Shown: piece after piece, positions 43,508-55,095 of the stretch | How positions within the stretch are numbered: position 1 is the stretch's first letter | Layout of the letters: every line of letters begins with the position of its first letter | DNA from: Phragmites australis | Taxonomy: Eukaryota > Streptophyta > Magnoliopsida > Poales > Poaceae | Length of the DNA stretch: 64,000 bases | Direction: 5' to 3' | Assembly (NCBI RefSeq): GCF_958298935.1 | Contig: NC_084944.1 | Coordinates: 17,267,679-17,331,678 of the forward strand | Made by a program: the position numbers and the translations under genes | Notes under the pieces: model-generated | What the model was told of the DNA's origin: nothing | Database searches by the model: none | Seen by the model: the letters and a program-made list of their open reading frames with translations, nothing else

Positions 43508-43650
43508 CGAATGGGCTCACAGCCCGGTGGCAAATTCCCAGGGAGGGACCGAGCCGGTCGGGGTTCAAACCTCTGACCTTGCACGATCTTACCTCCAATA
43601 AAAATCGTGAAAATAGATCCTATTATTAAGAAAACAAAAACAAACAAAAA
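43508..43650 (+). mobile_element. tRNA-derived SINE
   Basis: The 143-base insertion has a pol III B-box-like GGGGTTCAAACCT near 43560, an upstream A-box-like region around GGGCTCACAGCCCGGTGG, and an A-rich tail with AAAACAAAAACAAACAAAAA. A 16-base duplication with one mismatch flanks it: ATATC(T/C)TAGTGGCGGG at 43492-43507 and 43651-43666. The equivalent place in copy 1 of the duplication (near 16665) lacks it. Confidence 0.85.
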
Positions 43651-43865
43651 ATATCCTAGTGGCGGGATATTTAAAGAATTTGTAGTGCTGTACTATTATA
43701 GCATATAATCCCTACTTGTCTAACTGATCTGAGATTATCTGACAATGATCTTTGCCACATGTAAGAACAGCATACTGACAGCGATATGCGGGCCCTGTTC
43801 AAGTTGCAATTGTGTGTGAACCAGCATGTCATCCTCAGTTCCTACACGGCAGTCACCAAGCCAAG

Positions 43866-44216
43866 CTACTCACCTCCGCAGCTGCTGGGGATGGTGACGC
43901 CGCAGGGCCTGGCGACGTAAAACACTTTGTCCTGGTCTATGTTGAAGTCGGTGCTGAGGTAGTTGCAGACGCAGGGAATGTTCTTGACGCCTATCACGGT
44001 GGCGCAGCAAGCGGGCGACGGCGGCATCGCTGGACCGCCACGACCGCCCTGCTCGACGTACTCGTAGCGGGTGCTGCTCAGCGCGACGAGGTCGCTATGG
44101 CAGGCTGCGCCCACCGCCGGAGCTTCAGCTGTGGCTGCTGCTGCTTCAGCTACTGCGGCAAGGAGCAGGAGCAGCGTTGCAGCCAGGCTGCGGCTAGCAG
44201 AGGTCAGCTGGGACAT
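43866..44216 (-). CDS. DIR1-like lipid-transfer protein (secreted)
   Basis: The 116-residue precursor starts MSQLTSASRSLAATLLLLL, a typical signal peptide, followed by an alanine-rich stretch. The mature part has the lipid-transfer pattern except for one cysteine: AACHSD (C1), then SSTRYEYV where C2 is expected (arginine/tyrosine instead), ACCATV (C3-C4), PCVC (C5-C6), PCGV (C7) and SSCGGE (C8). Seven cysteines leave one unpaired. Family members carry lipids in the apoplast and take part in systemic defence signalling. The end GGE-stop overlaps GGTGAGT, so a splice donor and a short further exon are also possible. A TATA box lies 72 bases upstream. The frame is otherwise intact, so it may be expressed, but the missing C2 weakens the case for a normal fold. 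Confidence 0.8.
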   Translation of the reverse strand: MSQLTSASRSLAATLLLLLAAVAEAAAATAEAPAVGAACHSDLVALSSTRYEYVEQGGRGGPAMPPSPACCATVIGVKNIPCVCNYLSTDFNIDQDKVFYVARPCGVTIPSSCGGE

Positions 44217-44287
44217 CTTGCTTGGTGAATTGAAACTCTCCGGATCAGTTTGGGTGCTGCTGCTGCTGCTGCTATTTTGCACTTGGC

Positions 44288-44294
44288 ATTTATA
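44288..44294 (-). promoter_or_regulatory. TATA box of the DIR1-like gene
   Basis: On the minus strand TATAAAT occurs 72 bases before the ATG, so transcription would start near 44260, within a (CAG)n-type run. Copy 1 at 17210 has no equally clear box. Confidence 0.55.
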
Positions 44295-44296
44295 GG

Positions 44297-45207
44297 ATGG
44301 AAAAAGAACATGAACTTGAAATGGGGATTTGAGACTCTTTATTGGGGAGATTTTGACAGATTTGGGGTTTGGGGGGAAAACATCCAAATAAGTTAGAGAA
44401 CTTTCAACTGCATCATGTCTCAGGAGTGCATAAATGTAACTTCAAAATTTGTCCTAGTAAAATGCTAGTGCAAAATGCAACTTCAAAGTTTGTCCTAGTA
44501 AAATGCTAGTGCAAATGTTTCTTGTTTCCCTCCTACTTCCAAGTTTCATAGACCTTCTGACCATTCCTGCACCACCAAGGTTCTCGTATGAAAAACTTTC
44601 ATGAGAACTCAATCCTCCAGTCGAGTCCTGCCATAGTTCCCTTCAATCTTAAAAATAAAATAGTTCCAAATAGGCCCACATTTGTAAGACAAGGCTAGGA
44701 TGGGAAAATACGTTAAGAAATGAGAGGGTAACAATCTCATTTACCACATCACTATCTTACATCATCCAAAAAAGAAAGAGAAAACATAACTACCTTACAG
44801 ACACGTAAGGAATAGAGACACCAATCATCCGTGTCTTTAAAAAAACCCTCCAAATTGTCAATTTGAATGACCTTCTTGGGGCAAATTCAAATGATTTACT
44901 TTTTGCTTGTAATCCAATCTATTCTTTACCTTTTGTATGCAATCCAATCTAATATCCACGAAATAGAAGCGAACATATAAAGTTGTCAATATAGTTTTCT
45001 TAGAGATTTTGGCAATTGAAACGACATCGTTTTGCAATAATAATAAACAACACATTCAAGTGGAACAAATATTTAGACATAAAATAATTCTGTGAGCTAT
45101 AAAATGCCACAAGGTCTGTGGGCTGAATTGGAGATGGATTAAGTAAGGTGGGCCCAAACTTTGATGGGCTAGACCATGAGGTTGTTTTATACTTCTCCTT
45201 AGGCTAA
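44297..45207. other. Intergenic region with a short tandem duplication
   Basis: AT-rich sequence. A block of about 45 bases with TTTGTCCTAGTAAAATGC occurs twice in tandem around 44430-44515. No gene is recognised. Confidence 0.5.
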
Positions 45208-45457
45208 TACTCCCTCTTACAGGGCGTATTAGGATTTGAGAAATATTTCAAAGTATAGTTTGATCATTAATTTTTCTTACAATATACTATTAATTGTTAC
45301 GAAACCAATATCTTATTAAAAGATATGTCAAATACAAATCTATTGATACATCTTTTATAAACTAAATATGTGCATAATTTGACTAAGTATTGGCTAAATT
45401 TATGAAGTTTGACTTTTTTTAATCCTAATGCACCCTGTATTTTGAAACAGGGGGAGA
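45208..45457. mobile_element. Stowaway-like MITE
   Basis: Ends TACTCCCTCTTACAGGG and the complement of CACCCTGTATTTTGAAACAG form imperfect terminal inverted repeats (CTCCC...ACAGGG(C/T)G(T/C)ATTAGGATT). The left end sits at a TA. These features match the 'CTCCCTC' Stowaway MITEs of grasses. The interior is AT-rich. Confidence 0.75.
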
Positions 45458-46649
45458 ATTCGTAGGGCGGACCATGATTTCCAAAGGGCATTAACGTAGC
45501 TGATATAGCGCATCTTGGTTGGAATAAGACAAAAGAAATTATTGGACCGAAAAGTTGTAATTATTTTTCAGATTCTAAATATCAATAACATATGAAATAT
45601 TCAACTTTGCTGCATATTCCATATTTGTTGTCTAAACTCCATATTCCATTAATGTTTGCATATTCAAAAGAATCTAACTTGCTCAAATAAGTGTTTGTAT
45701 TCAAAATCTCTGTATGGTTTTTGTCTAAAGAGCTCATCACAGACACCTCCTATAAAAATCCGTCCATGATATGTTTATTTTAGATGATTTTTGCAAACTG
45801 TTTGTGATATCCCGTTAGATATGTGGTATTTTGTAGTAGTGATTGTATAACAACTATTTTAATAGTCGATGTGCTTAAACTTTTTAATGTGAAGGAACTC
45901 AAGATGCCGAGTGTACACATCGGCTTAAAGGCTGTTATATATTGTGGGCTTGTATATATAAAAATATTCTTCTTGCCCAATCTCTAAATTTTAAATTTTA
46001 AAAAGAAGCCTAATCTCAGTCAAAAGGCCAAGTTAAGGTGACTAGCGCAATTCCTTTTCTCCCCTGAACTGAAACACCTGTACATTCTACTTTGCACTCC
46101 AACCAACAGCATTTCAGAACTCCACTGGAGACAGTAAAGCATTCGGCATTGGAATTCATGATACTGTTCCAATAATTCATGCACTAATGGACAAGGTTCT
46201 CACTCCGTTCGATGCATACTACAGCGAACCGTGCAGCAGTGACAAGAGAAGAGAGTGGCAGGCATATATGACTGCATCAGAATAAGAGAAAGCAGGAGGT
46301 AGGAGTAAATCAGTAGGTACGCAGCTGTAGCATCTCCTGCCTCAGCAACATTCCATCCTTTTTTTTTTCCTTCTTTTTTCCTTCTTTCTAGGATAGCAGC
46401 TCCACGTAAGGACACATTACAGGACAAGAGACTTGTTCAAACGTTTCTCTGCTTGACATGCTACTGCTGGTAGAGCAAAGGACATCACCACCAGATAGCC
46501 TCTCGTTTATCTCAACAAGGAATTACAGTAGAGCAAAGGACATCATTTTACGAAGCCTAACTTGCACATTGCTGCTGATTAATAACTAGCTAAAGCTACA
46601 GAAAACGCAAGCACTGATATCCGTCGCCACGGTCCGGTCATCCGATCGA
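45458..46649. other. Intergenic region and LAX 3' flank
   Basis: AT-rich sequence with pyrimidine tracts at 46340-46395 and small ORFs without recognisable content. The last ~70 bases before 46650 are probably 3' untranslated sequence of the LAX gene. Nothing else is seen. Confidence 0.5.
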
Positions 46650-48170
46650 TCACAGGCCGTGGCGGCCGTGGTGCCGGTGGTGGTGGTGGCGGAGGAAGAA
46701 GTGCATCATCGGAGACGGTGCCGGAGCTGGAGCCGAAGCTGGAGGGAAGAGTCCAGCGCCACCGGTGGTGTTGAGTGACATTACCGGTGGCATCGAGGGG
46801 GTTGGGGCCATGGGTGGTGGCGCGAGGAGCACCGGCGGAGCAGCGAGGTGCGGCGGGCACTGGTAGCACTTGGCGAAGAGCCCAAAGGAGTTGACCTGCT
46901 GCACAAAGTTGGTGATGCTGGCCCAGCCGCCGAACCCGAAGCCGACCACCAGCACCCACGCCACCACGAAGGAGTTGATCACGTACGCGCCAGTCCATCC
47001 TCCGGCGAACTTCGGCGGCCGCTCCACGGCGTTCTGCAATACATGTCCACCACTGTTAATTATATAATGGAAAATATATATATGACGTTCTTTTTCAAAA
47101 ATGTTATTACAAGATAAAAAGGGAAATTTGAAACGTCGAAGCAAATATCTATTGATTTCACAACTGAGCTCTGGCATGTGAAGTGGAAGACTGGAAGCAG
47201 CTGAGAACTCAAGCTCTCTCAAGTAGTAGCACTAATCTACCGACACTGTTGCTTTTTGTTGTTTTTAGACATGGCGACATCATTTGTGTCCTCCATAGGC
47301 AGAAGCAGAATTATGTCTGCATGGGGCGCCTGCTCGATCGATGCCAATGGCTCCTGGACACTAAATGGTACAAAAGCTCCTGTTGATCTCTGCACCGTTT
47401 CGTGTGGCTTTACAGTACAGTACAGTACTTTTTATCACCACTTGTGCTGAAAAGGAATTGCTTTCTCTGCAGTTTTGTCTTGCCTTCAGTGAGACACTAC
47501 TGCACCAATATGTACTAGAAAATGCATACTAAACAATACAGTAGAGTACACACATATATGCATGTATGGTACCCAGACTTATAAATAGTTGAAACCTATA
47601 TATCGATCTGTGGATGTTACGATATCTCGCTACAAGTTTGCATGGACTGCAATGGATGCATGTGTACTCTAACTATTAAGACACGACGTGGCCACCGACG
47701 GGCCTTCATACATGCGCAGCAGCAGGCCATGGACAGGTGGGACCTATTGTGTCTCGCTAGATTATAAGCAACTTCAGTTCCATCAGCGCTACATCAATCT
47801 ACATTGATCATCTGCAACCTTGTTTGCAACTGCGACTAGCTATCTCTTTGTTTGCAACTGCGACAATGGCGACTAGCTATCTCTCTGTATGGATCCCAAT
47901 GTAGCCATGCACATCCAAGAAACTGTCTGATCAATGCAAACTGATGATCGATCGAGACATCATGCAAATTAATACTATATGCAGCATGCAGAAGAAATGG
48001 ACAAAGATTAAAGCTGTACCCTGTAATGCTACATCCACACACATATATATATAGTTGGTACTTCCGAAAATATGTACTCTGTAATCTATAGTATATATCT
48101 CATAACATATAAATATCTAATGTGATAAATAGTATGTATATAGAGCATATAAGTATATAAAATCATCCTA

Positions 48171-48228
<58 letters not shown>

Positions 48229-50556
48229 GCAGCACTTGACAAGTATGTACGTACGTACCTCACGCGACTGTGGGGACCTGAAGGTGACCATGTGCGCCAG
48301 CGCCGGGATGATGTAGACGGTGAAGCTGACGAGGAGGGAGCCGACGGCGGAGTTGATGGGCCCGAAGAAGGGGAAGATGATGGCGAGGAACCAGATGGGC
48401 ACGACGACGGGGAGCCTGGCGGCGGCGCGCTTGCAGAGGCTGCGGCAGTCGTGGAGGCCGATGAGCTTCTCCCAGACGAAGTAGAGCGGGGTGCAGGCGA
48501 AGCCGAAGGTGATGAACTGGTGGATGAGCATGAGCACCACCGCGGCGTCGCGGAAGCGGGTGCGCGGGAGCAGCGCCAGCGCGTTGGAGTGCGTGAGGAG
48601 CGCGTCGCCGAACGCCCAGTACGCCGCGGAGGCGGAGGGGAGCGTCAGCGTCAGCACGTACACCGTCGCCAGCAGGTAGATGGACTTGAACTTTTGAGGG
48701 CGCCACATCGCGTGCATGATCTCCCTGCACATCATCAGATCAACCCGCATTAGTTTCGACTGCCGAGATCGATGCAGTAGTTGTTCGACGGGCCATGTCA
48801 TCATGCATGCATGGTGAGAGTGGACGCATTAAGATTCGTGTACACAGTAGACTGATACATGCATGGGTGCACACTGGAGACAAAGGAAGCGACGCAGGCA
48901 GAGCTGGCTGTTGGGCTTTGCCATGGCACGGAGTCATGGTGCTTCGTGGCAGTGTGCATGCAGGGGTGTCGGTCCCCACGAGCAAGCAGGGCATCGATCG
49001 ATCGATCAGTTCAACTGTTGAAGGAGCTGCAGCTGGTTGAAGAATCCGCTCATGCATGCAACGGTCTTGTCCTGGTTGGGGGTTGGTGCATGCGAAAAGC
49101 AGCAGCAGGGCGCAGTTTTTACAGGCACCGTGCTATCATGCTGTGCATCGTTGAATCCAATGGCAGCTAGGCATGCTGCATGCGTAACGCTTGTTCCATT
49201 TCTTTCCAAACGTAATACAGTATATATTTTACAAATAGAGCTAGTTATTATAACTCCTATGCACGAAACAATATTGTCAGAAAGTGCATGGGTACTGCTC
49301 AATACCAACTGTTACGAGTACTTTACCTCTGTTAATCATATAGTATTTATTGCTAATCATACTAGTATATTGCTAATCACCATGCCCCATGGCATGGCAT
49401 GGCATGACACCCCGTGCGGTGCGGCTGTATTCTTTGGTGGTACTGTAAGGTTGCCATGGATGCCTATAGCTACATGGTCCCCAGCGGCACATGGGTCCCA
49501 CATGGCAGTGCCATTCCCCTAGGCTACTCCACTACCACCACTACCAGTGACCGTTGTACCCTATCTATGTACACTTAACTACGCTGCTTTCGGTTAATTA
49601 CGAGTAGTTAATTGATAAAAAACAATAAGGTCCTCTTAATTTAATTTAAATGAGCAAGAACAAGAAGAAGTAAGTAGGTGATGCATGTGGTTACACTGTG
49701 ACGGCGTGCCCCCCGAAGGTGTAGAGGATGTTGGTGGCGCCGGTGAAGTAGAGCACGATCCTGGTGGGGCCGGAGTGCGTGACCCCCTCGACCTGGCCGT
49801 TGAGCAGCGACGCGACGGCGATGTACCAGGCGGTGTAGGTGGTCATGACGAGGCCGAGGAAGGACCAGACGCGGTAGTTGTGGAAGGAGGGGATGAAGAC
49901 GGTGGTGGCGCAGCAGGCGCCGAAGATGTAGGTCCACGTCCGCTTGTCCAGCCGGTCGTTGACGTAGTAGATGTTGCTGGCGCAGCCGATGAGCTGGATC
50001 ACGGAGCCGAAGAGGAGGAACGTGCAGTTGAAGGCCAGCCCGGCGTTGCGCCAGTGCCGGCCCAGGAGGCCGTCCAGGACCTCGAACCACTGGATCACGT
50101 GGTTCCTGAAGTCCACCTTGTCGCGCTCCTTCCGGGTGCGGTACTCCAGGTACAGGATGCTGATCAGGTACGCCGTCCAGCTGCCCATCACCCCGTAGAA
50201 GATCTGGAACAGGATGCCGCTCAGCATCCCCAGCTGCGCGAACGAGTAGGGCAGCGTCAGAAGCACCTGAGCCACCTGCATACATATCCCATCCCATGTC
50301 GTCTCTTGCTGTGAGCAGCATGCAGAAGCAAGAAAGCGTAGAAGCTCAAGGAACAATTAATATATACTTGGTTGGAGGCGCAGCTGAACCAAGCGTCGTA
50401 GGCAGACCCGCCGTGCCACAGCAGGCCGGACAGCTTGGACTTGGCGCCCGACTCGCCGCCGCCGTCTTCCTCCTCTGCCGCCTCCGTGGTGTGCCGGCTC
50501 AGCCCGAACGCCTCAGGCGCCTTCTCGTCGGCGATGCCTCCGCTTCCCGCCGCCAT
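46650..50556 (-). CDS. LAX: AUX1/LAX auxin influx carrier
   Basis: Four exons on the minus strand, 50368-50556, 49695-50275, 48259-48724 and 46650-47033, join to 539 codons. Introns begin GTATAT, GTAACC and GTACGT, and all end in AG. The protein imports indole-3-acetic acid with protons across the plasma membrane. It has an acidic N-terminus, then LSGLLWHGGSAYDAWFSCA, QVLLTLPYSFAQLGMLSGI, RNHVIQWFEVLDGLLG, YFTGATNILYTFGGHAV, MHAMWRPQKFKSIYLLA, FVWEKLIG and GFGFGGWASITNFVQQ, all hallmarks of AUX1/LAX, with about eleven membrane segments. It is some 50 residues longer than usual because of a proline-rich C-terminal tail ending FFLRHHHHRHHGRHGL. The ATG at 50556 was chosen because in-frame Mets further up lie before the TATA box. 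No lesion was seen. Confidence 0.95.
48174..48226. repeat. (TA)n microsatellite in LAX intron 3
   Basis: An uninterrupted AT/TA run of about 53 bases lies close to the donor end of the third intron (47034-48258). Confidence 0.98.
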
Positions 50557-50654
50557 ACCTTGAGCTCTCCTGTCACCGAGCGAGCTTGTGTGTGAGTGAG
50601 TGTGTGAGTGTGTAGTGCTTGGTTGGAGTGTGCAGAGCAGAGGAGGGGTGGTGT

Positions 50655-50661
50655 GTTTATA
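50655..50661 (-). promoter_or_regulatory. TATA box of the LAX gene
   Basis: TATAAAC on the minus strand, in CCATATAAACAC, lies 99 bases upstream of the ATG. The leader between contains CACTCA-type simple repeats. Spacing fits a plant core promoter. Confidence 0.65.
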
Positions 50662-51570
50662 TGGAGAGAGCACGGGGAGGCAGCACTCCAGCAGCTGGGG
50701 CATAAAGAAAGCTAGCACCCTTTCTTTTCATGCCTCTTTTTAAATTGGCTTCACCCCAAAAGAAAAAGGTAGGAGGGGTCGAGGGTTAATAACTGAAAAG
50801 ATTGAAGAAATGCGGGGTGAAAGTGAAAAAATCTTGGGGACATTCATGTCAGCTGGGAGCATATACACGAAGAAAGTGGTCCCTAGACACTTTCTAATAA
50901 CTGGGCCAGTGTATGTACATCACTTGAGTGATGTCTCAAAAAGAATCGACTTGACGTTTTGTCGGTTGGATGTATGTTTAACGGCTTAGATATACTCATC
51001 TCCCCACACCATCCCCACTTTTTAGGACCCATTTGAAATGCAAGGATTCGAAAAAGAATTTTTACGGGATAAAATCAAAACCTATAAAGTTTGGTACAAA
51101 TTACTACATTCCAATTTTCAAACAGGATCATTATTCCATTTGTAACTCTAATCGGCTCGCCTCCTCCAACCCATTTTTTCCATCCGCCTCTTCCATTCTC
51201 TCTTATCTCCGGCAACTTATTGCTACTGGATCAGCCAACCCGGTCACATCTCACTGCCTTTGTCAAGTTTCAAGTGCAGTCTAATCATAACCTATTGCCC
51301 ATTTCATCGGAGAAGACGATCATTATGCCCGGAGAATGCATGAATTCCAATATAATTCAAAGGCCAGAAATTCAACTTCCTAAAAATATGAGTACACTAA
51401 AAGTATACTTATTACAGAGACTAAATATATTCTGATTTGTTGAGAGGGGTTATATTTACAGTTTTATGAGAAACAAAAATCAAGGTGAGTCCGTAGTGAA
51501 CCCTGCCACACGTTTGTGTCGAAGTTTTCTTTTGAATATAGCATAAATAAAGGTGAAAACAGTCAAAACG
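50662..51570. other. Upstream region of LAX
   Basis: No gene is present. The stretch 51024-51130 begins CCCATTTGAAATGCAAGG and ends CAATTTTCAAACAGG, a weak inverted match that may mark a small hAT-like MITE, but I am not sure. The rest is mixed AT-rich sequence that could contain distal promoter elements of LAX. Confidence 0.35.
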
Positions 51571-51866
51571 CACTACTACGCAAAAGCTCATATGATACTT
51601 ATTGACTCACACATTTTCTTTAGAACCGGGTGAAAAAAGTTATCTCTCACGATTACAGTTAGATGCCGTATAAAATAAGCTGCATAGTTAGAATCGTGCG
51701 AGATAGTGAATATCTCACATGGTTCCAGTTTGAATCCATGAGAGATATCAATTTTGGATGGAACACTTTAGAATTATGATGGATATCGAGGGACAAGGCT
51801 TTTCCCTCATGGTTCCACTTCCCACCCCGTGAGTAATAAATGCTCTTCATCTCCTGCCACAGTTCA

Positions 51867-52438
51867 AGGGATGGTAACGAGTACAATAGCCGTGGGTAAA
51901 AGCTATACAAATCCGTACCCACGAGCTAATTCCTAAACCCATGCTCGCACCCATTACCCTCCACAGGTAAAAACTGACGTCTGCGCCCGCCACCTGTGGA
52001 AATAACATACCCGTTGGAACACCCGTATACCTGCCAATATAATAAATATGCATTGAACATACGAGCAAGTATGTAATAATAATATCATCAATTTAAACAT
52101 GCATCTCAACTAAGGTAACAAACAAGCATCTCACAGATACATAGCATGCATATCACACTAGTATATTATCATATAGTTCATGCATACAACATATTGTTTC
52201 ACAATTCAATAGTGTTTCGTGCAACACAAACGAACATTGTTCAACAAGACAATAAATGTGGAGCGGGTACAAGGACAAAAGGGCACGTGTAAACCTATTT
52301 TATATCCATCTCTCTATACCCGTTGGGTTTAATTTCAAACCCACACCCATACCCACATGTAAAAATTGCATCCCAAACTTGCACCCGTTAGGGTTTTTAC
52401 CCGCAAACACGCGGGTAATGTGCCCATTGCCATCCCTA
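51867..52438. mobile_element. hAT-like MITE nested in CACTA 2
   Basis: Ends AGGGATGGTAACGAGTAC and TGCCCATTGCCATCCCTA are inverted and of the GGGATGGCAA type, common to grass hAT-derived MITEs. Subterminal repeats of ACCCG, CCCGTTGG and GGGTAA occur inside. The eight-base target duplication is not clear. Confidence 0.65.
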
Positions 52439-52610
52439 AACGGTTCTCTCTCCCAAGAAACCCATGTCGGGCTGGCTCTTATCTCTCCTCCAAGAAACCC
52501 CATTCCCATCTCCATTGTTCCAATAAAACCCATCTCACCGCCGCTCCCTCTTCCCCAGCTCTGATCGCCGTCATAGCTCCATGGACATGCTATCATTGTC
52601 ACCAATTATT

Positions 52611-53190
52611 GGCCATACAAGGAGTCTTCGGAGGAGGAGGAGGAGGCCATGAAGATCTCCTCGAAGAAGCGCTCTATGACATCTCCATCAACCTCAAAGT
52701 TGTCGGTGGTGGTGACGACTTTGACATGTGTGGCCCTCTGCTGCCACCACCCTTAGACGAAGAGGAGTAAGAGAAGGAAGAGGAAGACGAAGAGCCAGAG
52801 GAGTTTGCAGCACATGTGAGAGGGTCAGCAGCAATTTCGAGGAAAAGAAGCCTGGCGGTGAATTTGAGGAAGAGGATGACTTGGAGGCCTCTAACTCAGA
52901 GGAAGAGGAAGTGGAAAGAAGAGGATGACGGCACGGTGGTCGACAACGAGGGCAATGCCATGGTGGGTGACACCACCAAGGGCAACAACAACGGTGAGGG
53001 CGATGACCCCACGGTCATCTTAGGCATGATGGGCGACGGCGCCGACGGTGACAAAGGCGATAAGGGTCACACCTGTGCCACGGGAAATGTCGTCGCGGAC
53101 TCTGACAATGATGGACCTCCAGCCTTCGTCGCCATCAACCACTCTGCTTCCCTTGATCCCGTGCCTATGAAGCATCGTAGGCTATGTTAG
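52611..53190 (+). pseudogene. Acidic ORF of CACTA 2 (one internal stop)
   Basis: One frame runs from about 52611 to the stop at 53190, with a single TAA at 52768-52770. It has GGGGGGHEDLLEEALYDISI, LLPPPLDEEE, the stop, then EKEEEDEEPEEFAAHV, a basic stretch (RKRKWKEEDDG) and an Asp/Asn-rich part (NNNGEGDDPTVI, DSDNDGPPAF), ending MKHRRLC. No domain is known to me. It is comparable with the acidic ORF at 3946 and may be a CACTA accessory gene or captured host exon. Confidence 0.45.
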
Positions 53191-53356
53191 GCTTAGATTA
53201 GTCCTAGTGTTAGTGGTAGTGTCAATGTTAGTGTGTAGGTCATGCATGCTAATCCATAATTAGGATTTTAGACTAAGCATCCTTTTGAATCTAGATGAAG
53301 GATTTTGTGTAATTTAGATCTTTTGTATAACTGACTTTTTTTTAAATTGAAAGGAA

Positions 53357-53630
53357 ATTTTAAGTTTATGTCATGGTTCAATTGCCATTTTAGTTTTTGT
53401 CATTGCCTTTTGAATTATTAGGTCCATGCCACTGGTTCCTAAAAATTCTTCGGTTCATGCCATTAGTTGGCACATTTTGACAAAAAAGGTTGTTTGGTTT
53501 ATGCCATTGGTTCGGTCTAACTAGTGGCATGAGCCTAACACGTTTTGAAACCAGTGGTATAAACTGAATAATTACAAAAGTGATGGCAAAAACCAAAACT
53601 GTAATTGACACGATGGCATAAACCTAAATT
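53357..53630. mobile_element. MITE with long inverted repeats
   Basis: About 55 bases at the left (AAGTTTATGTCATGG...TTTTGTCATTGCC) are inverted at the right (GGCAAAAACCAAAACTG...CATAAACCTAAA). Between them GGTTCATGCCA-type words recur. Such long terminal inverted repeats suggest a Mutator-like or foldback MITE. It is nested in CACTA 2 after the acidic ORF. Confidence 0.65.
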
Positions 53631-54345
53631 TCTCAAATTGAAAAAGATTAGCAGCGATGATGACCATAACGGCAGGCTAGGATAGTGCAGTGTGTAGGTG
53701 ATATGCTAAAATGTTGTTACCGTGTACTAATTTACTTTATGTATAATGAAAAGATCATTTATTGCATTAAATTCTCCTGTGTCTTTAAATTTATTATTTT
53801 GTTTAAATTTTTAAGTGAATGTGTTATTCAAATTCAACATGTGTTTAGCTTTGGTTGTGTTTAGCTTCAAATTTTAGCTCCAAATTAATATTGTAATAAC
53901 AGATGAAAAGGAGTAATATAATGGAACTCTGCCATGAAACACAAGCTAGCGTACTTGTAAGAGGTTTGGGTCACAGCCAAGAAGTCTTGACTTTGAATAT
54001 CAAGCGACGCTTTGCCAAAGATGGTTAGAAAATGATGAAAAAAATTGACGGGGTGACTAGGGGCGATGCCTAGATGACAAGGTACCAAACAAAATTTTGT
54101 TTTGGTTTTTGGGTAGAATTTCCTTAATTTTTTGGTTTTTTGGGGCCTCTAGAAAAAAAATCCCTTACGTCTTATCTCCCACCTTTCCAGACAGGAACCG
54201 TGGGAGATAGAGATTATCACGCATGGCTAAATACCCATGGGAGATAATCAACTATAATCTCTATTGATATTATTGTGATGACTCAGAAACCGTATGCGAT
54301 GATGTTTTCTGAGAGCCGTGTGTGATGAGCCTCGGTGTGGTAGTG

Positions 54346-55095
54346 ATGATTTTTTAATATCAATAATTTCTTAGACCATATTTTGTTTCTCCATATAGGA
54401 ATTGGAATGATGACGTAGGAGATGAAAAATGACAAGATCAATCAGGAACCGATAATTAAGAGCAGTAACACCAAACCCTTGCACCATAGCTTCAAGTGTT
54501 CAACTAATGATATAAACATGACTACATAAGTACATGAGCACACATTTAGACTAGCTATCACAATTCACACAACATAACGACATATATTCAATTGATAAAA
54601 ACATAGTATGCTCTCTCCAACATGTGCTTTACACAAATACTTTTTGCATAAAACTCGATATGATCATGTTTTATAATTGACAGATGCATCCATCATGTTA
54701 GGATAAGTTTTTTTTATTTCTATATATAGAATAAAGATGGTATAGAACTCTCATGGATGAACAATGATAAAAGGAGTTTTGAATCAAAACTAGAGTTATG
54801 GGTGGTTAAGGTCTATTATAACATTTTGATGCAGTTTTGATCATCAATTTGGTCTCAAATGAAAAGGTTCTCAACCACATAGTTGTAGATTTTGTTGAAA
54901 GCTACAACTTTCATTTAAAGACTATCTGCATCCAACTTTGTATGTAGAAGATATGAGAAGATATGATTCTTTTTGTAAAAATTGGTTTCGAACCTTGCTC
55001 CTGGGTGGAAAATTTTAGGGAAATGTGGTGTGTCAATCATATCCATGAACCTTGCTCATGGATAGTGTGTTCCCCCGTGTCTTGAAAGCCTAATA
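54346..55095. other. AT-rich spacer between CACTA elements
   Basis: No gene is recognised. A segment at 54760-55010 with AAGGTTCTCAACC and GCTACAACTTTCATTT resembles non-coding repeat sequence frequent in grass genomes, but I cannot name the family. Confidence 0.35.

Larger units (their letters stand above)
43255..44230 (-). repeat. Duplicated segment with DIR1-like gene, copy 2
   Basis: Matches 16380-17234 over the gene and about 600 bases of its 3' flank, interrupted only by the SINE at 43508-43650. The gene is read on the same strand in both copies. The duplication starts right at the 5' end of the LINE remnant. Confidence 0.8.
51571..54345 (+). mobile_element. Small CACTA element 2 (non-autonomous)
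   Basis: The left end is CACTACTACGCAAAAGC and the right end GGTGTGGTAGTG, whose complement is CACTACCACACC. Both terminal regions repeat GAGATA and ATCTC motifs next to words like ACCGTG or GGTTCCA, as in CACTA subterminal repeats (51600-51840 and 54160-54340). Flanks ACG and ATG differ by one base, so the three-base duplication is not perfect. The interior holds an acidic pseudogene and two MITEs, but no transposase. Confidence 0.65.

Noticed and set aside
48292..48753. Acidic plus-strand ORF opposite LAX exon 3
   Set aside because: It mirrors the GC-rich coding strand and has no independent support.
49685..50314. A 209-residue open frame on the plus strand opposite LAX exon 2
   Set aside because: Its content (EV, GG and D-rich) is the complement of LAX codons; the minus strand clearly encodes the carrier.
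50557..50718. Longer LAX N-terminus starting at an upstream in-frame Met
   Set aside because: The upstream Met lies before the TATA box and the extra residues are leader sequence with CACTCA repeats; family members start near the chosen Met.
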